A stretch of 64,000 nt of DNA from CAXSEF01 sp964236585 (GCA_964236585.1 CAXSFE010000002.1:31982-95981), one strand, 5' to 3'. Positions 18,077-26,732 are shown, counted from the stretch's first letter. Notes: generated from the letters alone by a model not told the origin. Made by a program: numbers and translations.

Positions 18077-18862
18077 ATGAAGCTGCGTGTTCCCCATCCC
18101 AGGCTCCTTCCGGTGACCATCACCGCGCTGGGCGTGCTCATGGCCGCGAAGACGGTCGATCTGGTCCAGTTCGCGGTGGGATCGAGGGTCGTCGACACCT
18201 CCGTGGTGGTCGCGGCCCTGGCGGCCACCGCCGCCGCGGAGGCGTCCCTGGCGGCGCCGGCGAAGACCGAGGCGGTCCGCCCTGCCGCCGCTCCCGAGCC
18301 GCACGGCACGGCCACGGCCGAGGCGGTGGTCCCTGGGCACGGCCCGGGCGATGCGCCGGCCCAGGCCGGCGCGGAGCAGGGCCCGCCGGCGCTGATCGCG
18401 CACGTCACGCCGAGTCCCGATCCGGCGCCACCCCCGGTCGGGGACGCGGAACGCGCGCTGCTGCAGGACCTGCGCAGCCGCAAGCTCGAGATCGACGCCC
18501 GCGACCAGGCCACGTCGGAGCGCGAGGCCGTGCTGTCCGCTGCGGAGCACAAGCTGTCCGAGCGGGTCGACCAGCTCGCGGCCCTGCAGACCCGGCTCGA
18601 GGCGCTCGACGCGGAGCGCAAGGCGCATGACGAGGCGAACTGGTCCGGGCTGGTGCGCACCTACGAGGCGATGAAGCCGCGCGACGCTGCGACGATCTTC
18701 AACGACCTCGACCTTGCGGTGCTGCTCCCGGTGCTCGACCGGATGAAGGAGGGCAAGGCTGCCCTGGTGCTGGCGGCGATGCAGCCGGAGCGCGCCAGGC
18801 TGGTCACCGCGAAGCTGGCGCAGCAGCGCAGCCAGCCCAGCCTGGTGGCCGCCGGTGGCTGA
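18077..18862 (+). CDS. MotE-like flagellar protein (MgtE N-domain-type)
   Basis: 261 residues: a membrane helix near the N-terminus (LLPVTITALGVLMAAKTVDLV), an Ala/Pro-rich periplasmic linker, a coiled coil at about residues 130-190 and a C-terminal helical bundle with YEAMKPRDAATIFNDLDLAVLLPVLDRMK, the pattern of MotE-type proteins whose end resembles the MgtE cytoplasmic N-domain. In rhizobia MotE is a periplasmic folding helper for a motor protein. ATG at 18077 is chosen because it places the membrane helix near the start. It begins 7 bp after the previous gene. Confidence 0.8.
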   Translation: MKLRVPHPRLLPVTITALGVLMAAKTVDLVQFAVGSRVVDTSVVVAALAATAAAEASLAAPAKTEAVRPAAAPEPHGTATAEAVVPGHGPGDAPAQAGAEQGPPALIAHVTPSPDPAPPPVGDAERALLQDLRSRKLEIDARDQATSEREAVLSAAEHKLSERVDQLAALQTRLEALDAERKAHDEANWSGLVRTYEAMKPRDAATIFNDLDLAVLLPVLDRMKEGKAALVLAAMQPERARLVTAKLAQQRSQPSLVAAGG

Positions 18863-21800
18863 GGTCGCGACTTCCCGCTGGGCCCCTCAGCCGCGCGTGG
18901 AGCCGCGGCACCGGCGTCATGCCGACGATCCCGGCGTGCCGGGGATGGTCTCGCCGGCTCGCGGGCCGGACATGATGCCGCCGCTGCCGCTCATGGCCGG
19001 TCCCGCAAGCGAGGCGAGGCGCCGAGTCCTGGTGCGCACGACGCTGGCGCTGGGCCTTGCGGTCCTGTCGCGGCCGGTGCTCGCGGCTCCTGTCGCCGAC
19101 GCTGCGCCGGCTGCGACGCCGCAGGGTGCGGCCCAGACGGGCGGCGCGGCGGCGGAGATCACGGCACGTCTGGGCGAGCATCCGGAGTACGGCCGCGTGG
19201 TGTTCGACGTGCCGGAGAGCGAGGACTTCCACGTCGCCCGCCAGGGTGAGCGGGTCGTCGTCACCTTCGGCGGACACCCCGTGGTGGCCGATGGCGTCGG
19301 CCATGCGCGCAATGTTCGCGAGGTGGCTGGCGGTACGGGTCGGGCGGTCATCACCGTCGCACCCGGCAGCCGTGTGCATGCGTTGCGCATGGGCGCCCTT
19401 GTTGTCGTCGACATTCTCGATCCTGTCGCGTCATCGAGGGCCCTGCCGCAGGCGGCTGCGCCCGTGACCGCCCCTGTTCCCGCGCAACCCGTCGAGGCGG
19501 CTGTTCCTGCCATCGCCGCGCCCGTCCCCGCCGTGTCCGTTCTGTCCGCAGCTGTGCCGCCGGCTCCGGTCGCGGTGGCCGCGATGCAGCCGATCGTGGC
19601 TCCCGCTGCGACCGTGCCGACTGCGGCCGCCGGCGCGGGGCCGCTGTCGCTCCTGGCGACCCGGCAGACGCCGGTATCCGATCAGGCCGGCGCCAGCCTG
19701 GTGCTGCCGTTCGGGCCGGAGGTGGGGGCGGCCGCGTTCCGCGCCGGCGGTCAGCTCGAGGTGGTGTTCGACGCGCCGCGTCCGATCGATCTCGCCGGCA
19801 TGGCCGCCGACCCGGTCTTCGCGGGTGCCCGGGTCCAGGTCCTCGCCGACTTGACGGTGCTGACCCTGCCGCTGGACGAGGCGACGACGGTTCGTCTCGA
19901 CCGTCATCCCGACGGCTGGGCGATCGTCGTGGGCGACGCGGCGGCAGCCGTGACCCCGATCGGCATCAGCTCCTCGGAGCACACGCTCGTGCTGCAGGCC
20001 GGCTCGCCCGGCCGCGTCGTGGTGGTCGCCGATCCCGCGGGCGGCGGCGTGCTGCTCGTGGGAACGCAGCGGACGTCGGGGCAGGCGGTGGGGATCGCGC
20101 GCAGGTCGCCCGAATTCATGCTGGCGGCGACGGTTCTGGGTGTCGTGGTCCAGCCTGCCTCCGATCGCGTCGAGCTGCGCTCGCTGTCCGACCGGTTCAT
20201 CGTCGCGGCCTCCGGCGAGGGCGGCCTTTCGCTTCCGCCGGTCTCGGCGGACCGGCACCGCCTGCTCGATGCGGCGGTGTTCACCACCCGCTTCAAGCTC
20301 CCGACTCTGCCGCGCGAGGCACTGCTTCACCATCTCGACGACCAGCTCGCCAGCGCGGCTGCGGCGCCGGCGCTCGCCCGCTTCCCGGCCCGCGTCGCCG
20401 CGGCGCGGACCATGCTCGCGCTCGGGATGGACTCAGAGGCGCAGGCCCTGCTCCTGCTGGCGCGCCGGGAGGACCCGCAGCACGCATCGGATCCGGATGC
20501 CGCCGGGCTTGCCGGCGTCGCGGCCCTGCTGGCGGGACGTCCCGGCGAGGTCGAGGGGTTGTCGTCGCCCGAGCTGACCGGTTCGGACGATGTGGCGCTG
20601 TGGCGCGCGGTGCGCGACGCCATGCGGACGGAGGGGTCGCCCGACGCCGCCGGCGTGTTCGCGGCCGATCTCGGGCTGCTGCTGTCCTACCCTCAGGCGC
20701 TGCGCGACCGTCTGCTGCCGCTGGCTGCCGAGACGATGGCGGAGGCCGGTGCGGCCGGGAGGGAGGCTGCCAAGCGGCTGGTCGATCTGCTGCCTGCGGA
20801 TCCCGGCCTTGCCTTCGCGCGCGGCCTGCTGGCTCAAAACGGCGGAGACGTCGACGGCGCGCTGCTGGTGTTCGACGGCCTGTCGCAGAGTCGCGACCGG
20901 CTCCTGCACGCCAGGGCGGCCCGCGCCGCCATCGAGCTGCGCCTGTCGTCCGGCCGGATCGATGCGGCGCAGGCCGCGGGAGCGCTGGAGCAGCAGGTGG
21001 TGGCCTGGCGGGGCGATGCCCGCGAGGAGCAGGTCCGCATGCGCGCCGCCGAGCTCAGGGCCCAGGCCGGGGACTGGAAGGCCGCGATGACCCTGCTGCG
21101 CGACACCGCGACCCTGTTTCCCGAGGATCGCGGCATGGTCGGCGCGCAGGTGGCCGGCGACTTCGGCCGGCTGCTTGCCGGGGAGGGCGCAAGGCTTCCG
21201 TCCTCGCTCGATCTGGTGTCGCTGGTCTACGACAACGCCGACCTGCTGCCGCCGGGGGACGCCACGACCCGGATGGCGCCGCTGCTCGCCGACCGGCTGG
21301 TGGCGCTCGACCTGCCGTCGCGGGCCGGACCGGCGCTGGAGCGGCTGATGGCGAGCACGGCGGCTGGCGGCCCGCGTGCCGAGATCGGCGCCAGGCTCGC
21401 CGAGATGCGGCTCGAGCAGGGTGACACCGCGGCGGCCCTGTCGGCCCTGGACAGGTCGGCCGCCCAGGGTCTTGCCGACGATCTGGCGAACCGGCGGGCG
21501 ATGCTCCAGGCCCGTGTGGTCGCCAGCCAGGGCAACCTCAACCGTGCGATCGCCCTGCTCGCCGCGCTCCAGACGGCTGATGCCGCGGACCTTCGCGCGC
21601 GCCTGCTTGCCGATGCGCACGACTGGCCGGGCGCGCTCGCGGCACTGTCCCAGCTCGCCGACATGCGCGTTCCCGCACAGGGCGTGTTGACCGCGGCCCA
21701 GGAGGATATCGTGCTGCGGCAGGCTGGTGCTGCGGCGCAGGCCGGCGACGATGGCACGCTCCATCGGCTGCAGGTCGGCGCCGGGGCGCGTCTGGCGGCA

Positions 21801-21935
21801 GGGCCGCGCCGGGACCTGTTCCGCCTGCTCGTGTCGGCTCCGGTCCAGGCGGCTGCCGACCTTCCCCGGGCCGCGTCCGAGCTTGCGATGGCGCGGACCG
21901 CCGCGACCGGCCTGCAGGCGATCAGCACGCGCTGA
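18855..21935 (+). CDS. Very large exported protein with AMIN-like and TPR-like regions (flagellar locus)
   Basis: Up to 1026 residues. The GTG at 18855 overlaps the motE-like stop by 8 bp; later ATGs at 18945, 18972 or 18975 are possible, and the last two put a twin-arginine-like/Sec signal (EARRRVLVRTTLALGLAVLS) close to the N-terminus. Mature part begins with a beta-rich segment (EYGRVVFDVPESEDFHVARQ...) resembling AMIN-type periplasmic domains, repeated less clearly around residues 270-370, then an Ala/Leu-rich helical solenoid of TPR-like repeats to the end. It is coupled to flagellar motor genes, so a periplasmic motor or wall-associated role is suspected. I do not recognise a named family. 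Confidence 0.72.
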   Translation: MAEVATSRWAPQPRVEPRHRRHADDPGVPGMVSPARGPDMMPPLPLMAGPASEARRRVLVRTTLALGLAVLSRPVLAAPVADAAPAATPQGAAQTGGAAAEITARLGEHPEYGRVVFDVPESEDFHVARQGERVVVTFGGHPVVADGVGHARNVREVAGGTGRAVITVAPGSRVHALRMGALVVVDILDPVASSRALPQAAAPVTAPVPAQPVEAAVPAIAAPVPAVSVLSAAVPPAPVAVAAMQPIVAPAATVPTAAAGAGPLSLLATRQTPVSDQAGASLVLPFGPEVGAAAFRAGGQLEVVFDAPRPIDLAGMAADPVFAGARVQVLADLTVLTLPLDEATTVRLDRHPDGWAIVVGDAAAAVTPIGISSSEHTLVLQAGSPGRVVVVADPAGGGVLLVGTQRTSGQAVGIARRSPEFMLAATVLGVVVQPASDRVELRSLSDRFIVAASGEGGLSLPPVSADRHRLLDAAVFTTRFKLPTLPREALLHHLDDQLASAAAAPALARFPARVAAARTMLALGMDSEAQALLLLARREDPQHASDPDAAGLAGVAALLAGRPGEVEGLSSPELTGSDDVALWRAVRDAMRTEGSPDAAGVFAADLGLLLSYPQALRDRLLPLAAETMAEAGAAGREAAKRLVDLLPADPGLAFARGLLAQNGGDVDGALLVFDGLSQSRDRLLHARAARAAIELRLSSGRIDAAQAAGALEQQVVAWRGDAREEQVRMRAAELRAQAGDWKAAMTLLRDTATLFPEDRGMVGAQVAGDFGRLLAGEGARLPSSLDLVSLVYDNADLLPPGDATTRMAPLLADRLVALDLPSRAGPALERLMASTAAGGPRAEIGARLAEMRLEQGDTAAALSALDRSAAQGLADDLANRRAMLQARVVASQGNLNRAIALLAALQTADAADLRARLLADAHDWPGALAALSQLADMRVPAQGVLTAAQEDIVLRQAGAAAQAGDDGTLHRLQVGAGARLAAGPRRDLFRLLVSAPVQAAADLPRAASELAMARTAATGLQAISTR

Positions 21936-22148
21936 GCAGCGCGCAGGGTGGTTCCGTCACCGAACGCGCCGGCCACTAATATTTCGCGATACCGCCGGGT
22001 CGGTGCCGAATTTCGCTGGACACGCCGTGATCTCTCTCGGCGGGCCGATTTGTGCTTGCGTCGGGCTTCCATACTCCCTATCTCCGGCGGCCTTGGCCCA
22101 AGGGGACGTAATCGTCCAACAGGCCGTCTGCTGGTTTGGGGGTACGTG
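21936..22148. promoter_or_regulatory. Leader region of speD-speE
   Basis: 213 bp with lower GC content than its surroundings (stretches such as CTAATATTTCGCG and GCTTCCATACTCCC). It contains an inverted segment GGCCTTGGCCCAAGG just before the presumed ribosome site TTGGGGGTACGTG. A polyamine-responsive leader or short upstream frame is possible but not demonstrated; no known riboswitch was recognised. Confidence 0.35.
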
Positions 22149-22616
22149 ATGAACGCACTTGCTCAACTGGGGATGGTCTCGGAACTTCCGAGCAATAACC
22201 AGATGTCCGCGGCTTCTTTTCCGGCTTTCGCCGATGGGGAGCAGAAGGATTATTTTGTCGAGAAAGACGGGATGAAGTATGCGGGTGCGCATCTTCTCGT
22301 TGATCTCTGGGGGGCGACCAATCTCGCGGATCCCAAGGCAATCGACTGTACTTTGCGTCGTGCGGCCTTGGCCGCAGGTGCCACCATACTGCACAGTCAT
22401 TTCCATCATTTTTCACCTAATGGCGGTGTGTCCGGTGTGATCGTACTGGCGGAAAGCCATATCTCGATTCACACCTGGCCCGAGCGTGACTTTGCTGCCG
22501 TGGACATCTTCATGTGTGGTGCTTGCGATCCGCACTTGGCGATCCCCGTGATGCAGACGCTGTTCCAAGCTGACAGGGTCGAGATCGACGAGCAGCGGCG
22601 CGGCCGCGTGTTCTAG
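22149..22616 (+). CDS. speD: S-adenosylmethionine decarboxylase proenzyme
   Basis: 155 residues, the short bacterial class. Makes decarboxylated SAM, the aminopropyl donor for SpeE. The self-cleavage site lies in AESHISIHTWPE (Ser becomes the pyruvoyl group), and HFHHFSPNGGVSGVIVL and the CGACDP segment are family-typical. Base use is less GC-rich than in the flagellar genes on both sides (codons such as GAT, AAT, TTT, CTT are frequent), a possible sign of separate origin. ATG at 22149 is taken because the frame upstream lacks family similarity. speE follows 65 bp downstream. Confidence 0.95.
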   Translation: MNALAQLGMVSELPSNNQMSAASFPAFADGEQKDYFVEKDGMKYAGAHLLVDLWGATNLADPKAIDCTLRRAALAAGATILHSHFHHFSPNGGVSGVIVLAESHISIHTWPERDFAAVDIFMCGACDPHLAIPVMQTLFQADRVEIDEQRRGRVF

Positions 22617-22681
22617 GCTGCCTGGCTGCGACGGCTCGGTGCGGCGCACCGGGCCTTCCTGCATGCCAAGGAACCGAAGCA

Positions 22682-23542
22682 ATGAACGAGCACTGGATCG
22701 ATGAGACGCTGTACCCCGGTTGGGGACAGCGCTTCAAGGTCATACGCGAGCTTGCGCGTACAAGAAGCGCGATGCAGGACATCGTCATCGTAGAAACTGA
22801 GAGCCACGGCCGAGTTCTCGTTCTCGACGGTGCAGTTCAGATCACCGAGGCTGATGAATTCGTCTACCAGGAGATGATCGCCCATGTGCCCCTCCTGGTA
22901 CACGGCGACGCTCGGCGTGTCCTGATCATCGGGGCGGGAGATGGGGGCGTGCTCCGCCGAGTTCTGCAACACCGGCAGGTCGAGACCGCGGTGATGGTGG
23001 AGATCGATGGCGAAGTAGTTCGACTCGCGCGCGAGTTCCTGCCAGCGATCGGCGGTGCGGCGTGGGAAGACCCAAGGGCCACGGTCATCGTAGGTGACGG
23101 GATCGACTACGTGATGCGGGCCAAAGATGCCTCATTCGACGTGATCATCGTCGACAGCACCGATCCGGTGAGTGTCGGAGAGGCCCTGTTTACTGATGCA
23201 TTCTATCAGCAATGTGCCCGGGTGCTGACGCCTCGCGGACTGGTGGTGAACCAGTCCGGCGTTCCGTTCATGCAGCCGCAGGAACTGTCAGACACGTCGC
23301 GTCGGCGGGCGCGGCATTTCACATACGTCGGCGCATACGTGGTGGCGGTGCCGACGTATGTGGGCGGTTTCATGACTCTGGGCCTAGCGTCGCGTTCTCG
23401 ACCGACGGGCCAGTTTGACGTCGAGATCGTTCAGGCTCGTGCCGCAAAAGCCGGCATCCTCGGTCTCACACGATACTGGAGTCCGGAAGTGCAGGTGGCC
23501 GCCTTCGCGCTTCCGCCCTACATCGCGGATTGTCTGCGCTAG
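22682..23542 (+). CDS. speE: Polyamine aminopropyltransferase (spermidine synthase)
   Basis: 286 residues. Transfers an aminopropyl group from decarboxylated SAM to putrescine. Visible marks: YQEMIAHVPLLVHGDARRVLIIGAGDGG (cofactor loop), VMVEIDGEVVRLARE, IVDSTDPVSVGEALFT with the catalytic Asp, and YWSPEVQVAAFALPPYI at the end. Like speD its third codon positions are less GC-biased than neighbouring genes. The methylthioadenosine by-product would feed the mtnA pathway at 5.6 kb. The pair interrupts an otherwise flagellar block. Confidence 0.95.
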   Translation: MNEHWIDETLYPGWGQRFKVIRELARTRSAMQDIVIVETESHGRVLVLDGAVQITEADEFVYQEMIAHVPLLVHGDARRVLIIGAGDGGVLRRVLQHRQVETAVMVEIDGEVVRLAREFLPAIGGAAWEDPRATVIVGDGIDYVMRAKDASFDVIIVDSTDPVSVGEALFTDAFYQQCARVLTPRGLVVNQSGVPFMQPQELSDTSRRRARHFTYVGAYVVAVPTYVGGFMTLGLASRSRPTGQFDVEIVQARAAKAGILGLTRYWSPEVQVAAFALPPYIADCLR

Positions 23543-23567
23543 GACACAGGCTTCCACCTTCCGTGAC

Positions 23568-23759
23568 TCAGGGAACAGGGTCTGCCGGTGGCTGGTCACT
23601 GACCACGTCGGGTGCGTGCTCGACGTTTTCCGCCCCACTCCGCGTCCCGCCGAACTTGTCGGCGCCACCCTTGTCCGGGGCGCCGGGCTTCTTGTGGTTG
23701 CCTGTGTTCTGCTGACCGTCCGTGTGCTCGATCGTCTCTTCCGTGTGAGGCTGCTGCAT
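23568..23759 (-). CDS. Small hydrophilic hypothetical protein (63 residues)
   Basis: Starts MQQPHTEETIEHTDGQQN and is rich in His, Asn, Gln, Asp, Gly and Pro, with no membrane segment or cysteine; probably disordered. Support for it being real is a good ribosome site (CAGGAGAACACG before the ATG) and a composition unlike the reading frames that merely shadow other genes. It lies in the lower-GC island next to speE, 77 bp from the end of fliP and on the same strand as fliP, convergent with speE. Family not recognised; the call is tentative. Confidence 0.5.
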   Translation of the reverse strand: MQQPHTEETIEHTDGQQNTGNHKKPGAPDKGGADKFGGTRSGAENVEHAPDVVSDQPPADPVP

Positions 23760-23836
23760 CGTGTTCTCCTGCTGCGGCTTGAACGCTTCGGAAGGCAGGG
23801 GTTGCACGTCGCGGCCGTCACCACGGGGCGAGGACG

Positions 23837-24577
23837 TCACGGCAAGGCGAAGCTCTGCACGAGGCTGCCGCACACCAGGCGCCAGCCATCCACAAGGACG
23901 AAGAAGATCAGCTTGAATGGCAGCGACACCGCGGCCGGTGGCAGCATCATCATGCCCAGGCTCATCAGCACGCTGGACACAACGAGGTCGATGACCAGGA
24001 AGGGCAGGTAGAGCAGGAAGCCCATCTCGAACGCCCGCCGGAGCTCGCCCACCATGAAGGCCGGCACCAGGGCTCGCCATGGGGTGTCCGCGGCGACGGC
24101 GGGCTGCGGCAGGTGGCCGAGATCGAGGAACAGCTGCAGGTCGGCGTTGCGCAGGTTGGCCGTCATGAAGTGCCGGAACGGTTCGGCGGAAAGCCTGAGT
24201 CCGTCCATCTCGCCGATCTTGCCGTCGGCGAGCGGCATCAGCCCGGCGGTCCAGGCCTGATCGAGCACCGGCTGCATGACGAAGAAGGTCAGGAACAGGG
24301 CGAGGCCGATGATCACGGTGTTGGGCGGCGTTCCCTGCGCGCCCAGGGCGCCGCGCAGCAGGGACAGCACGATGACGATGCGGGTGAACGCCGTGACCAT
24401 CACCAGCAGGCTGGGCGCCAGCGAGAGCACGGTGACGAGCGCGGTGATCTGCACCAGCCGGCTGGTGGCGCCGGCTTGCCCCGCCTGGCCGAGGTCGATG
24501 CTGACCGACTGGGCGTGGGCCGCAAGCGGCAGCAGCAGGACCAGGGACACGGCCAGCAGCAGCACGCGGCGGTTCAC
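23837..24577 (-). CDS. fliP: Flagellar type III export gate protein FliP
   Basis: 246 residues with a cleavable N-terminal signal (RRVLLLAVSLVLLLPLAAHA), then the characteristic QITALVTVLSLAPSLLVMVTAFTRIVIVLSLLR, the central QPVLDQAW region and the C-terminal MGFLLYLPFLVIDLVVSSVLMSLGMMMLPPAAVSLPFKLI. Forms the export gate core with FliQ and FliR. GTG start overlaps the fliO stop (GTGA). It is separated from fliQ and fliR, which are in the plus-strand unit 2 kb away. Confidence 0.97.
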   Translation of the reverse strand: MNRRVLLLAVSLVLLLPLAAHAQSVSIDLGQAGQAGATSRLVQITALVTVLSLAPSLLVMVTAFTRIVIVLSLLRGALGAQGTPPNTVIIGLALFLTFFVMQPVLDQAWTAGLMPLADGKIGEMDGLRLSAEPFRHFMTANLRNADLQLFLDLGHLPQPAVAADTPWRALVPAFMVGELRRAFEMGFLLYLPFLVIDLVVSSVLMSLGMMMLPPAAVSLPFKLIFFVLVDGWRLVCGSLVQSFALP

Positions 24578-24846
24578 CGGACCGACTCCGGCAGCCAACC
24601 GACCACGACGGAGGAGTCCGGGCCGGTCATCAGCATCACCGTCCGTCCGTCGACCATCACCAGGTGCAGGCGGCGCTTGACGTCGAGAGCGACGGTTTCC
24701 GTGACCGTCATCCGCTGCCCGGTGCGTGTGGGCAGCGGGATGCCCAGCAGCCTGGCACCTCGGCTGACGGCCAGGATCAGCGCCACCACGACGCACAATG
24801 CGGCGATCGCGGCAAGAGGTGGCGTCAGCAGGTTGGTCGGGACCAT
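24574..24846 (-). CDS. fliO: FliO-like flagellar export accessory protein
   Basis: 90 residues: one membrane helix (LAAIAALCVVVALILAVSRGARLL) and a short beta-rich cytoplasmic domain with VTETVALDVKRRLHLVMVDGRTVMLMTGPDSSVVVGWLP, the shape of FliO, which helps assemble the FliP ring. Weakly conserved family, so placement directly before and overlapping fliP is the strongest evidence. Confidence 0.82.
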   Translation of the reverse strand: MVPTNLLTPPLAAIAALCVVVALILAVSRGARLLGIPLPTRTGQRMTVTETVALDVKRRLHLVMVDGRTVMLMTGPDSSVVVGWLPESVR

Positions 24847-24882
24847 GGCGCGGCCTTTTTGGCAGCGGGTTGCGGGGGCGGC

Positions 24883-25185
24883 TCAGGCGATCAGGCGCAG
24901 GTCCAGGGCAGCCGTCGTCCGGTCGACCTCCGCCTGCACGGCCACGAGCAATCCGCGTAGACCGGTGCCGAGGTCGGGAGGCAGATCGAGCGTGCGGGCG
25001 CAGAGCTGGCCGACGCTGTGCTGCGCGCCCGACAGGTCGACGTCGCGCCCGGCCTCGATCAGGATCCGCGCGGTCGAGAGAGTGGCGATCAGCTGCATCC
25101 CGAGATGACGCACCGAGTCCGCCGCGCGCTGGTCGGCGGACCAGTTCTGTACAGGGAAGATGGCGTGCAGCGTCATTGGCCCCAT
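24883..25185 (-). CDS. Hypothetical protein upstream of fliO
   Basis: About 100 residues, mostly helical (QRAADSVRHLGMQLIATLSTARILIEAG), no membrane segment or known motif. The ATG at 25185 or one at 25176 may be used. It ends 36 bp before fliO and is on the same strand, so it is probably the first gene of the fliO-fliP unit and divergent from flgB. A flagellar role is inferred only from position. Confidence 0.5.
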   Translation of the reverse strand: MGPMTLHAIFPVQNWSADQRAADSVRHLGMQLIATLSTARILIEAGRDVDLSGAQHSVGQLCARTLDLPPDLGTGLRGLLVAVQAEVDRTTAALDLRLIA

Positions 25186-25206
25186 CAAGCCCCAGGCGGG
25201 TGAAGG

Positions 25207-25242
25207 CCGGGTTAACGCTGCCCTTTACTGTTCGGTAACCGG
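25207..25242. promoter_or_regulatory. Inverted repeat between the fliO-fliP unit and flgB
   Basis: Arms CCGGGTTAAC and GGTAACCGG (6-8 of the bases pair) separated by about 17 bp, in the 95-bp divergent region. Contains one TTAA. Possible operator or promoter element for these early flagellar genes; no sigma-54 motif is visible here, in contrast to flgF and flgI. Confidence 0.3.
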
Positions 25243-25280
25243 ACGGTGGGATGCTGCGGGCAAGCAGATCGGAGCTTGTC

Positions 25281-25664
25281 ATGGATCCCGCCGATATCGG
25301 CCTGTTCAGCCTTGCCGAGCGCAGGCTTGCCTGGGTGGACCAGCGTCAGGCCCTGCTGTCGCAGAACATCGCCAATGCGGACACGCCGGGGTACCAGAGC
25401 AAGGACCTGTCGCCGTTCGCGGCCCAGCTGGGCCGGCTTGCGCTGAGCCCGTCGGAGAGCGGCACCGCAAGCCTCGGAACGTCGCTTTCCGCGCCTGGGC
25501 AGGGAGCCGACCGCGCGCACGAACGTGCGGTGGACGGCAACGCGGTCGGCCTGGAGGACCAGCTCGCCAGGGTCGCGGACTCTGACGGCACCCAGCAGCT
25601 CGTGACCGGGCTTTATCACAAGTACATGGGGCTGTTCATGACCGCCTTCGGCAAGTCGTCCTGA
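25281..25664 (+). CDS. flgB: Flagellar proximal rod protein FlgB
   Basis: 127 residues. The rod signature LSQNIANADTPGYQSKDL is present near residue 30, and the C-terminal segment QQLVTGLYHKYMGLFMTAFGK is typical of FlgB. ATG at 25281 is preceded by CGGAGC; an in-frame ATG 30 bp upstream is less likely. Heads the flgB-flgC-fliE-fliQ-fliR-flhB-kinase unit that encodes the proximal rod and the export gate. Confidence 0.93.
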   Translation: MDPADIGLFSLAERRLAWVDQRQALLSQNIANADTPGYQSKDLSPFAAQLGRLALSPSESGTASLGTSLSAPGQGADRAHERAVDGNAVGLEDQLARVADSDGTQQLVTGLYHKYMGLFMTAFGKSS

Positions 25665-25675
25665 GGGGATCGGAC

Positions 25676-26083
25676 ATGGACCTGACCACCGCACTCAGCA
25701 TCTCCGCCCGCGGCATGGACGCCCAGACTTCGCGCTTGCGCGTCATCGCCGAGAACCTGGCGAACCAGGACAGCATGGGCAGCGCGCCGGGCGTCGATCC
25801 CTACCGGCGCAAGACCGTGACCTTCGAGCAGCGTCTCGACCCCGCGCTGGGCGCCGCCACGGTCGGCGTGAAGAAGGTCGGCACGGACAAGTCCGACTTC
25901 CCGGTGAAGTACGATCCGTCGAACCCCGCGGCGGACGCGAAGGGCTACGTGCGCACGCCCAACGTCAACAGCTTTGTCGAGATCATGGACATGCGCGAGG
26001 CGCAGCGTTCCTACAGCGCCAACCTGAACGTGATGCAGGTGTCGCGCGGCATGCTGACACGCGCGATCGAGATGCTGAAGTGA
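25676..26083 (+). CDS. flgC: Flagellar proximal rod protein FlgC
   Basis: 135 residues. Typical N-terminus ALSISARGMDAQTSRLRVIAENLANQDS, the PYRRKTVTFEQ segment and the C-terminal NSFVEIMDMREAQRSYSANLNVMQ. Exported rod subunit. Starts 11 bp after flgB (AGGGGATCGGAC before the ATG) and overlaps fliE by four bases. Confidence 0.96.
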   Translation: MDLTTALSISARGMDAQTSRLRVIAENLANQDSMGSAPGVDPYRRKTVTFEQRLDPALGAATVGVKKVGTDKSDFPVKYDPSNPAADAKGYVRTPNVNSFVEIMDMREAQRSYSANLNVMQVSRGMLTRAIEMLK

Positions 26084-26406
26084 GCACGATCCAGCTCGCC
26101 ATGCGCGCGGCCGACGCGGTCGGCGCCTACAGCCGGGTCGACACCGGGACCGGCACGGCCGGCATTGGCGCCACCGGCGGCACTGCCGCATCGGGCTTCG
26201 GCGACATGCTGGGCCGGGCCATGCAGGGCGCCGTCGACGCCGGCCATGCCGCCGACACGCAGTCGATGCAGGCGATCTCGGGCGGAGGCAGCATCACCGA
26301 CGTGGTCACCGCCGTCTCCAAGGCGGAGCTGGCGCTGCAGTCCACCGTCGCGATCCGCGACCGGGTCGTGCAGGCATATCAGGACATCATGCGCATGGCG
26401 ATCTGA
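26080..26406 (+). CDS. fliE: Flagellar MS ring-rod junction protein FliE
   Basis: 108 residues. Ends with the family pattern GGGSITDVVTAVSKAELALQSTVAIRDRVVQAYQDIMRM. FliE connects the MS ring to the rod and is an early export substrate. GTG start inside the flgC stop (GTGA overlap) indicates translational coupling. Confidence 0.93.
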   Translation: MSTIQLAMRAADAVGAYSRVDTGTGTAGIGATGGTAASGFGDMLGRAMQGAVDAGHAADTQSMQAISGGGSITDVVTAVSKAELALQSTVAIRDRVVQAYQDIMRMAI

Positions 26407-26459
26407 CCGGCGCGCAGCCACGCCAGTCCGACGCTCTCGGCAAAACGCCAGGAGGCACG

Positions 26460-26732
26460 ATGCAGGAAGTCGACGTGGCCATCGCGATGCACGACGCGGT
26501 GATGGTCGCCCTCAAGCTCGGGGCGCCGCCGTTGCTGGCCGCGCTGTGCATCGGTCTGGTGATCTCGCTGGTGCAGGCGGTGACCCAGATCAACGAGGCC
26601 ACGCTGGCCTTCGTGCCGAAGGTCATGGTGATCGGCGCGGTGCTGGCCCTGCTCGGCCCGTTCATGCTGTCGACGCTGAGCGGCTTCACCCAGGGCCTGT
26701 TCGACCGCATGATCGTGGTCGGCAGCCAGTGA
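26460..26732 (+). CDS. fliQ: Flagellar export gate protein FliQ
   Basis: 90 residues, two membrane helices (GAPPLLAALCIGLVISLVQAV and VMVIGAVLALLGPFMLSTLSGF) with the conserved loop TQINEATLAFVPK between them. Part of the FliPQR gate. ATG follows CCAGGAGGCACG, an ideal ribosome site. Confidence 0.97.
   Translation: MQEVDVAIAMHDAVMVALKLGAPPLLAALCIGLVISLVQAVTQINEATLAFVPKVMVIGAVLALLGPFMLSTLSGFTQGLFDRMIVVGSQ

Noticed and set aside
21936..22148. SAM or polyamine riboswitch before speD
   Set aside because: No recognised riboswitch core could be read; only local inverted segments are visible.
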